From: CAZODA01 sp964578485
GTDB taxonomy: Bacteria > Bacteroidota > Bacteroidia > Bacteroidales > Marinilabiliaceae
NCBI GenBank assembly: GCA_964578485.1
Contig: CAZODA010000037.1
Location: 1-31,904, forward strand
Direction of reading: 5' to 3'
DNA: 31,904 nt
The translations under genes and the position numbers were made by a program. The notes beneath the pieces were generated by a model that saw only the letters and a program-made list of their open reading frames with translations, did not search any database and had not been told where the DNA came from. Shown piece by piece: positions 25,896 to 31,904 of this stretch; position 1 is the stretch's first letter; each line of letters starts with the position of its first letter.

Positions 25896-26981
25896 ATGAA
25901 AAAGGCTGTATTTTACCTATCTATCTTAATAATGACGGCTTGCTTAACTAAAAATAACAACGACAGTCATCATGTTATCGATATTAATCCACAAAAAAAT
26001 AAAACATTATTACTTTCCGAATTTGTTGACAGAGTTAGTTTTATAAAGCTCGAAACTAACAACAAGGGAATTGTTAGTGATATAACAAAGCTTCAATTTT
26101 TTAATAACAAGATTTTCATTCTTGATCGAAGTCAAAACTCCATTTTTGTATTCAACAAAAATGGTTCATTTGTGGATAAGTTTCAAAACATAGGAAGAGG
26201 ACCCGGTGAGTATTTGCAGCTTGTAGATTTTGAAATAAACGATTGGGGAATCTTCCTCCTTGATTATCCTAACAAGATATTGCATTATAATTTTAACCTC
26301 GAGTTTATACAGAAAATTGACTTAGGATCATTATTTACTTTTTCATTTTGTTTTTATAAAGATAAATTCTGGGTTTGCAATGAGGAAGGATCATTAAACG
26401 AGTTGTTTTGTTTCTCAACCATTAATAATAAAGGTGTTACAGAAGACACTTTCCTTAAGAGGAAATTTCTTAATAAAGAATTTAATTGGCAAGGGGGAAG
26501 TGAGTTTAACAAATCGGATGGTTTCTTATATCTTTCTCCTCAATTTAACAATCAAATTTTTATAACAAAGGGCAAAGATATTCAAACAGCATATACAATT
26601 AATTTTGGAAAATATGCCTTCCCACATGATCAAAACCTATTCGCTACAAATATTTTTAGCCCTGAATTTAATTATGCATTAAAGCAACAGTTCTGGATTG
26701 GAGACAGCCTTTTAGTTTTTGATTTCCTCTTTGGTGGAGAAAGGCAATTTGTATTTTATGAAAAAAAGACAAAAAATACCAAATATGGCAAAATAGAAAA
26801 TGATCTAATTCCAAGTTATCGCTTTTTCCCATCCGGGAGTGAAGGAAACATATTAATAGAGATAGTTGATCCAATCACTATTTTAGAATTTTTCGAGTTT
26901 TTAACAGAGGAAGTTTATGCTTTAAAATCTTTAACGGAAAATGATAATCCGATTCTAATTTTATATCACTTAAAAACCTGA
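25896..26981 (+). CDS. six-bladed beta-propeller lipoprotein 1
   Basis: I chose the ATG at 25896 because it begins a lipoprotein signal peptide (MKKAVFYLSILIMTACLTK, Cys16); the frame is open 12 codons upstream from a TTG. The product has 361 residues. The family, common and uncharacterised in Bacteroidota, is recognised from LETNNKGIVSDITKLQFF, FILDRSQNSIFVFNKNGSFV and the hallmark GRGPGEYLQLVDF near residue 99. NPILILYHLK at the C-terminus is also typical. It should sit in the periplasm or at the cell surface as a binding or scaffold protein; no catalytic residues are known. It is the first of a plus-strand run of paralogues. Confidence 0.82.
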   Translation: MKKAVFYLSILIMTACLTKNNNDSHHVIDINPQKNKTLLLSEFVDRVSFIKLETNNKGIVSDITKLQFFNNKIFILDRSQNSIFVFNKNGSFVDKFQNIGRGPGEYLQLVDFEINDWGIFLLDYPNKILHYNFNLEFIQKIDLGSLFTFSFCFYKDKFWVCNEEGSLNELFCFSTINNKGVTEDTFLKRKFLNKEFNWQGGSEFNKSDGFLYLSPQFNNQIFITKGKDIQTAYTINFGKYAFPHDQNLFATNIFSPEFNYALKQQFWIGDSLLVFDFLFGGERQFVFYEKKTKNTKYGKIENDLIPSYRFFPSGSEGNILIEIVDPITILEFFEFLTEEVYALKSLTENDNPILILYHLKT

Positions 26982-27118
26982 TTGTATCTTAAAACTTTTA
27001 ACTTTAGATTTAAATAAATATGAAATAACAACTAAACAACTTGGATAATGACACTCCTTGATAATCCAAAATCAATTAAGAACAGAGTAATAATAGAAAT
27101 TAAAATAAAAAACAAATT

Positions 27119-28183
27119 ATGACAAAAAAGATAATAGTATTTTATATTTGTTCTCTTCTTCTTATTTTCACTTCCTGTAAAGAAAAAATGCAATCAGACA
27201 ATTGTCTTATCAAAAGTTTCAACTTAAAGGGAGAAACTGTTAAAAGTTTAGATCAGCTATTTGGCAAACAAGGCATATATACAGCACTGGAAACAATAGA
27301 TGAATCACTAATTGGGAGAATAGCAAAGATTGTAAAAAGAAAAAAGTCCTTTTTTATTCTTTCCGAAGAAAAAGAAATACTTCAATTCAATGAAGATGGC
27401 AAATTTATTTCTTCTCTAAAAAAGAGTGGAAGAGGACCAGGTGAATATACAATGATTTCAGATTTCAATATTTATATAAACGACAAAGAAGAAATCGAAA
27501 TATGGATTTGTGATTATAGCACTATCAAAAAATATCATTACAAAAACAATTCATGGGAATACTTCGCAAGCATTGACTATCCATATGTGATTAATAAATT
27601 CTACATCATAAATAAAAACAGCATTTTTCTTTTAACAGGACAAAATGAGCATAGCTTAACACACTCTGATGGAGAAGGAAATGAAATTTCTTCATATTTA
27701 AAAAGTGAGATCCCTTTTCTTGTTTTTAAAGCGGTCCAATTTGAAAAATTCCAAGATGAATTAATTTTCCAAAAAGGCATGTCTAATGGAGTTGTTAGAT
27801 TTTCCCTTCTTGACAATACTTATAAAGAGAGTAAAATTCTTTGCGAAGAAAGTTTTTTATCGTCTCAAGCCTTGTTGCATCTGTTTTCAGAATATGAGTA
27901 CGATTATTTGAGACAAATATCAGAGTATGCACACATTAGAACGCTAAAGCAAATAAAAACACTAACCCTCGTTGAATTTTATATGAATAAAAAACGACTG
28001 GTTTCGGTACATAATAAAAATGCTGCTGCTTGGAAAACAATTAGCTATAATCCCGAAGATATTTTAAATAATAGTGATTTTCAATGCCTCTCAACTATTG
28101 GAGTTGGAGATGAAACAACAAACTTTATTATGTTTGTGAATAATGAGAATGAAAATGAAAATCCGATTATTGTAGAATACTAA
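27119..28183 (+). CDS. six-bladed beta-propeller lipoprotein 2
   Basis: A 354-residue lipoprotein (MTKKIIVFYICSLLLIFTSC, Cys20). It shares GRIAKIVKRKKSFFILSEEK, the inter-blade QFNEDGKFISSLKKSGRGPG and GRGPGEYTMISDF near residue 103 with its neighbours, but is otherwise diverged. It follows paralogue 1 after 137 bp, an AT-rich gap without a hairpin that I can see, and precedes paralogue 3 by 28 bp, which suggests co-transcription with the latter. The low identity outside the blade motifs points to old duplications with divergent ligand surfaces. Confidence 0.82.
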   Translation: MTKKIIVFYICSLLLIFTSCKEKMQSDNCLIKSFNLKGETVKSLDQLFGKQGIYTALETIDESLIGRIAKIVKRKKSFFILSEEKEILQFNEDGKFISSLKKSGRGPGEYTMISDFNIYINDKEEIEIWICDYSTIKKYHYKNNSWEYFASIDYPYVINKFYIINKNSIFLLTGQNEHSLTHSDGEGNEISSYLKSEIPFLVFKAVQFEKFQDELIFQKGMSNGVVRFSLLDNTYKESKILCEESFLSSQALLHLFSEYEYDYLRQISEYAHIRTLKQIKTLTLVEFYMNKKRLVSVHNKNAAAWKTISYNPEDILNNSDFQCLSTIGVGDETTNFIMFVNNENENENPIIVEY

Positions 28184-28211
28184 TTGATAATGGCTTATAA
28201 AAAATAAAAGT

Positions 28212-29363
28212 ATGTCAAAAAAACTTGTAATAACCTTTGCACTATTATTGTCTATTACAATCTCATGTAAAAAGCGAGACAATGAATATGAGACTATCAA
28301 ATTAAAACCTAAAAATGAAAAAGTGAAAATGTCTCAGTTTGTCAAAAATGTGGAATATATAAAACTTAAAACACCTAAAGGACTGCCCATTGGTGATATC
28401 TCTAATGTAATAATACATAATGATATGCTATTTGTATGTCATTCAAGTTATAATCCGCTAATTTCTGTTTTTGACAAAAATGGTGTTTTTAAATATAATA
28501 TTGGTAAAATTGGTCGAGGGCCCGGTGAATACTCAGTCATTCATAGCTATACAATTAATAGTGATACAGATGAAATTATTATTAATGATTTAATAGTGCA
28601 AAAAGCTCATTTTTATAATATTAATGGAACTCATATAAAATCAATTGACCTGCCAATTCATGCTTTAGAATTTACTTATTTGAACAATAACGAATACGCA
28701 TTTTGGGTTGGAGGTTTATACAATGAAGGCCTAAATGTCAATGAAAGCACATTATCTAACCTATATATAACTAACGAAAAGCTCAAGGTAAAAGATAGCT
28801 TTTTAAAAATAGATGATGAATTTAAAGGCGTTACAAATGGCTCACTTCCAAGTAGTTTGTCTTTATACAATAATGGTGTAAATATAGTTTCTCCTTTGAG
28901 TTATTATGTATATAATTATTCAGATGGAAATTTTACTACCAAATATTATATGGATTTTGGCTCTTTAGAATGTGATTTTAAATATGAATTAGGAAAACTT
29001 AATGAGATGCAAAAAGGTGCTTTTTTTTTCAAATTTCGTGATACAGGCGCAACTTATTATATAAATCAATTTTTTGAATTTGATAATTATATGTTTTTCA
29101 CTTTTTTATCTGATGACAAGATGTATTCTGTGGTTTATGATAAAAAGCACAAGTTACCATATGTTACATTGGACTATCCAATAGATGATATTAATGGTGC
29201 CATATTTGGAAAAACTGTTGGCAGAGATGGAGACAACAAACTAATTACAACTATTGAACCATCCTTAATTATGGATGATGAGAATAAATTCCCTAAGCAA
29301 TTGGATTATTTAAATCTTTCAGAAAAAAGCTATCCAATAATTGCAATATATAACTTTAAATGA
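28212..29363 (+). CDS. six-bladed beta-propeller lipoprotein 3
   Basis: A 383-residue lipoprotein (MSKKLVITFALLLSITISCK, Cys19). The N-terminal blade pattern is KMSQFVKNVEYIKLKTPKGL, then LISVFDKNGVFKYNIGKIGR and the shared GRGPGEYSVIHSY near residue 101. The C-terminus (SYPIIAIYNFK) matches the end of other full-length members. The preceding gap is 28 bp and the next start codon, that of the broken fourth gene, is 45 nt downstream, so this gene probably sits within one operon. Confidence 0.82.
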   Translation: MSKKLVITFALLLSITISCKKRDNEYETIKLKPKNEKVKMSQFVKNVEYIKLKTPKGLPIGDISNVIIHNDMLFVCHSSYNPLISVFDKNGVFKYNIGKIGRGPGEYSVIHSYTINSDTDEIIINDLIVQKAHFYNINGTHIKSIDLPIHALEFTYLNNNEYAFWVGGLYNEGLNVNESTLSNLYITNEKLKVKDSFLKIDDEFKGVTNGSLPSSLSLYNNGVNIVSPLSYYVYNYSDGNFTTKYYMDFGSLECDFKYELGKLNEMQKGAFFFKFRDTGATYYINQFFEFDNYMFFTFLSDDKMYSVVYDKKHKLPYVTLDYPIDDINGAIFGKTVGRDGDNKLITTIEPSLIMDDENKFPKQLDYLNLSEKSYPIIAIYNFK

Positions 29364-29407
29364 ACAAGATATAAATCACTAATAAATGCTCCAAACAACT
29401 TATAAAA

Positions 29408-29575
29408 ATGAAACTGAAAGTATATCTTTTCTTCATAACAATCATTTTCTTATTTGGAAGCTGCTCACGACACTATCCCGTAAAGTGTGTAAGTATTAAT
29501 TTGGATACTCCCTGCCTGTTCTCAAAGCAAGATGCTTTGAGTACATTAAAAACTTTGCGCTCTTTACGTGATTGA
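29408..29575 (+). pseudogene. lipoprotein gene truncated by an interspersed repeat
   Basis: An ATG opens a textbook lipoprotein signal peptide (MKLKVYLFFITIIFLFGSCS, Cys19), placed like the starts of its neighbours. From 29470 the sequence becomes the 128-bp repeat module also found at 22345-22472, so the frame continues through repeat DNA (HYPVKCVSINLDTPCLF and on) to a TGA at 29573-29575. The original body of the gene is gone. It was most likely another beta-propeller lipoprotein, given its position in the run, but only the signal peptide remains. Confidence 0.75.
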
Positions 29576-29597
29576 TCTCTGCGGCCTTTGCGCGAAA
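29470..29597. repeat. 128-bp interspersed module, copy 2
   Basis: Gap-free match to 22345-22472. Its left boundary lies just after the lipobox codons of the truncated lipoprotein gene. Confidence 0.9.
29520..29552. repeat. 33-bp hairpin element, copy 3
   Basis: Identical in sequence to copy 2 (22395-22427), with the CTCAAAGCA/TGCTTTGAG stem. Confidence 0.85.
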
Positions 29598-29666
29598 ATC
29601 ATTCGTGCGTTTCGACTCCGCTCTCCCGCTCTCGGCAAGCCTCGGCAGAATTTCACTATGCTTAAA
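29598..29666. repeat. remaining part of repeat array 4
   Basis: This GC-richer stretch contains TTTCGACTCCGCTCTCCCGC and a CGGCAAGCCTCGGCAG word. It resembles, loosely, the GGGATTTCGCTNCGCTC end of the 42-bp module. It joins the 128-bp module to the promoter-carrying module. Confidence 0.5.
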
Positions 29667-29771
29667 AGCCACCATGTAATTCGTTGACCTCCTCGTAATT
29701 GATCATTCGTAATTCGTAATTGATTATCCCTTATGCTTTTTAAGAAAAATTTATTTATATTTGATTTCGTT
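29667..29771 (+). repeat. promoter-carrying interspersed module, copy 2
   Basis: It matches 19779-19881 from AGCCACCATG to ATTTGATTTCGTT with a few indels. The -7 element TATATTTG is intact at 29756-29763, but the -33 TTG of copy 1 is changed, so promoter activity toward the next gene is uncertain. Confidence 0.8.
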
Positions 29772-29984
29772 ATTCTAATCAAATGAAAAAATAAACCTTA
29801 AATACTAATTTAATCTCGGCCCATTATGCCCGACCAAATTCAACACCTATTTTATCCACAATCTTTTCTTAAGGATTTTTCTGTTGCTAAGCCTAAGCCT
29901 GCAGTAGAAAATAATTCTTTCAACAGTTCCGTAAATAATACTCTTATTTCAAACAGCTCTTCTCCAATCATAATAAAGACTATT

Positions 29985-30548
29985 ATGAGAATAGTTTTTT
30001 CATTTCTAATTTCTGCATTTACATTATTTGGATGTAAACAAAGTGATCATGATAATTCAAATATTTATTCAATTAAAGTCATTTTTAATGATGCTGAAGT
30101 TATAATCGATACAACATTGATAGATTACAATAGCATGAAATACATACCATTGATAAATACAGATGGGATTGTTGGCGAGGTCTCTCAATTAATTGTGGAT
30201 AGCAAGCTTTTTTTATTGTTAGACAAACAACAAAAATGTGTATGGAAATTTGACCAAAACGGTCAGTACCAGAAGAAACTTTGCAAATTTGGCAGAGGAC
30301 CGGGTGAATATCCTGAAATTGCGCATTTTATTTATAATTTCAATTCAAAGCAAACGGCAAATTATGAAGGAATAGTTTGGCAAGGACTTTCATCTGCTTT
30401 TAATCATCCTTTGGCTTCCGATGGAGAGTATTTTTATAGTATAATATATCCTCATCATTTTTCCGACAAAGGAAAGGACGGTCTTGAGAAGGAAGGCATT
30501 ATCATAGATGACAATATTTGCATATTAAAATTTAAATACAAAATATAA
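29985..30548 (+). CDS. six-bladed beta-propeller lipoprotein 4, internally deleted
   Basis: I chose the ATG at 29985 because it begins a lipoprotein signal peptide (MRIVFSFLISAFTLFGCKQ, Cys17); the frame is open from 29826, but those 53 residues look like translated leader. The 187-residue product is about half the length of its neighbours (354-400). It keeps the N-terminal blades through GRGPGEYPEIAHF (near residue 103), then passes directly to a C-terminal end (DDNICILKFKYK), so about 180 residues are missing. It is either a decaying gene or a short variant. It lies just downstream of repeat array 4, and paralogue 5 starts 2 bp after its stop. Confidence 0.6.
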   Translation: MRIVFSFLISAFTLFGCKQSDHDNSNIYSIKVIFNDAEVIIDTTLIDYNSMKYIPLINTDGIVGEVSQLIVDSKLFLLLDKQQKCVWKFDQNGQYQKKLCKFGRGPGEYPEIAHFIYNFNSKQTANYEGIVWQGLSSAFNHPLASDGEYFYSIIYPHHFSDKGKDGLEKEGIIIDDNICILKFKYKI

Positions 30549-30550
30549 CT

Positions 30551-31753
30551 ATGAAAATCAAATGGCTCTTTATTATTTTACTCTTTTTTGTTTTTTACGC
30601 ATGTAAGTCTCATCCGGAAAGAGAAAAAAAACATGAAACAATAATAGTTAATACCCAAGACCCTAAAAACATAATGATATCTGAGTTTTCAGAAGCTGCT
30701 GAAATTATCAATCTAAACGACATTAACATAGGTTTAATATCAGATATATCAGTAATTAAAACCTATAAAGAGTATGTTGTTTTCTTTGATGATCAATTAT
30801 CTTCTTTAATAATATATAATTGTAACAACCAACAATATTCCGTTATTGACAAGATTGGGCGAGGACCTGGTGAAATAATGTTTATGGCAGATTTTTTCAT
30901 TGATGAAATTGAAAATGTCATAGAAATCATGGATTCCGGAAATCGGAAAATATTAAAATATTCTTTAGATGGTAATTTTCTATCAGAAAAAGCAACAGGA
31001 TTTTTAGGCCATTATTTTGAAAATATTGATTCTGATAAGCACTTAATATATGCAAATTACCAACCAAATGATTATAACTCAAATTTATTTGTTGTCAATA
31101 AAACTTCAGGAAATTTATTAAAAACATTTCTTCCTATAAATAAGATTTATGAAGGCTTTTCGCTTTTGCATTATGTTCATTTCAGTCGTTATAATAATGA
31201 GTTATTCTTTTCTGAAATGCATGACAATAAAATTTTTAAAATTGAGAATGATAGTATATCTGTAAAATATGAGATAGATTTTTCAACAAATAACATACCT
31301 GATCAATTTAAAAAATTATTAACCGACAATCCACCTCCTTTAAATCAAATGCTTTATTTGGAGGCATTATCAAAGAGCGATTATTGTAATTCAATTCATA
31401 GTTTCTTTGAATCCAAACAGCTCTTAGGATTTTTATTTATACAAAATGATATTCAAAAAATGTTTGTGAAAAGCAAAGAAAATAAACGCTCAATTGTAAT
31501 CGATAAAATCCTTTTAGATAATGGAATTAAATTAGACGGGAATATTCTTTTACTAAAAGACGACTTCATGTATTTGTTGATGAGCGGATTAGATATGACT
31601 AAGTATAAAGAAGAACTATTAGACAAACTAAAAAACCCTGAGACCGTGAATCAAAACTTCACCTCTCCTATACTAACAAAAATTAATGCAATATGTAATA
31701 ATGCAACAATAAATGATAACCCTTATATAATTAAAATAAAACTTAAAATATAG
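30551..31753 (+). CDS. six-bladed beta-propeller lipoprotein 5
   Basis: A 400-residue lipoprotein (MKIKWLFIILLFFVFYACKS, Cys18), the longest of the run. Blade patterns include MISEFSEAAEIINLNDINIG and the hallmark variant GRGPGEIMFMADF near residue 103 (Ile in place of Tyr). The start codon lies 2 bp after the stop of paralogue 4, so the two are translationally coupled or at least co-transcribed. The next start codon, of the small peptide gene, is 96 bp downstream. Confidence 0.82.
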   Translation: MKIKWLFIILLFFVFYACKSHPEREKKHETIIVNTQDPKNIMISEFSEAAEIINLNDINIGLISDISVIKTYKEYVVFFDDQLSSLIIYNCNNQQYSVIDKIGRGPGEIMFMADFFIDEIENVIEIMDSGNRKILKYSLDGNFLSEKATGFLGHYFENIDSDKHLIYANYQPNDYNSNLFVVNKTSGNLLKTFLPINKIYEGFSLLHYVHFSRYNNELFFSEMHDNKIFKIENDSISVKYEIDFSTNNIPDQFKKLLTDNPPPLNQMLYLEALSKSDYCNSIHSFFESKQLLGFLFIQNDIQKMFVKSKENKRSIVIDKILLDNGIKLDGNILLLKDDFMYLLMSGLDMTKYKEELLDKLKNPETVNQNFTSPILTKINAICNNATINDNPYIIKIKLKI

Positions 31754-31849
31754 TGCTTTTATAAATGAGCTGTCTATGTAGCCGTGCTGACTTGCCTAAT
31801 AGAAATGATAATAATACAAGACTCAAGCATCATTAAAATTTAATTTAAA

Positions 31850-31904
31850 ATGAAAAGAAAAATCATATTTGGCAGCATAGCAATATTATTTGCAGCAGCC
31901 TCAG
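31850..31904 (+). CDS. start of a NVEALA-type small peptide gene (cut by window end)
   Basis: An ATG after TTTAATTTAAA begins MKRKIIFGSIAILFAAAS, and the frame is open to the last base. This resembles the leader of the NVEALA family of short Bacteroidota secreted peptides (typically MKKKIxGGIAVLAIAAVAAxN), whose genes I recall lying beside six-bladed beta-propeller lipoprotein genes. Only 18 residues are visible, so the defining NVEALA motif cannot be checked; an ordinary signal peptide is the alternative. Confidence 0.5.
   Translation, partial: MKRKIIFGSIAILFAAAS

Noticed and set aside
29826..29984. In-frame 53-residue N-terminal extension of lipoprotein 4
   Set aside because: A standard lipoprotein signal peptide starts at 29985, and the upstream residues would bury it; the segment is probably leader RNA.

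Overview
The window is AT-rich DNA from a member of the Bacteroidota, most likely a polysaccharide-degrading species of the order Bacteroidales/Marinilabiliales. The evidence is SusC/SusD pairs, a hybrid two-component system (HTCS), Bacteroidota-type promoters (TAnnTTTG -7 element), and SusD, beta-propeller and GH43 lipoproteins. The genus is an inference; no rRNA or tRNA gene is present to anchor it.

Positions 1-19001 form a polysaccharide utilisation locus that looks built for decorated xylan. On the minus strand, reading from right to left, it holds an HTCS sensor/regulator (13414-9188), SusC (8281-5165), SusD (5148-3472), a CBM48-like/CE1-type esterase (3432-2221) and a GH115 alpha-glucuronidase that runs off the left edge. 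A GH43 lipoprotein is transcribed divergently from the HTCS gene (13627-14754) and ends in a shared hairpin against a convergent GH9 enzyme (17488-14873). A second, paralogous esterase (19001-17853) lies upstream of the GH9 gene. The expected division of labour is that SusD/SusC bind and import oligosaccharides, the esterases remove acyl or feruloyl groups, GH115 removes (methyl)glucuronic acid, GH43 removes arabinose or xylose, GH9 cuts a beta-glycan backbone, and the HTCS senses a periplasmic breakdown product. A motif AATCCACC lies 40-41 nt upstream of the putative -7 elements of both the SusC and the GH43 gene and is a candidate HTCS operator.

Positions 19900-31904 are a different, poorly understood neighbourhood. 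It holds a Wzy/O-antigen-ligase-like membrane protein with C-terminal TPRs, a SusC-type receptor without a SusD partner and without the usual N-terminal carboxypeptidase-like domain, and a plus-strand run of six-bladed beta-propeller lipoprotein genes. These all share a GRGPGE(Y/I) motif near residue 100: three intact genes, one truncated by a repeat, one with an internal deletion, and one more intact gene. The window ends 18 codons into a gene whose start looks like a NVEALA-type small secreted peptide. Co-occurrence of these families suggests one system, but its function is unknown.

Four intergenic arrays (8641-9180, 19320-19881, 21895-22612, 29470-29771) are mosaics of short interspersed repeats that share modules with each other. 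The same repeat vocabulary appears inside the coding sequence of the Wzy-like gene and at its 3' end, has replaced most of one lipoprotein gene, and in one module carries an apparently complete Bacteroidota promoter.
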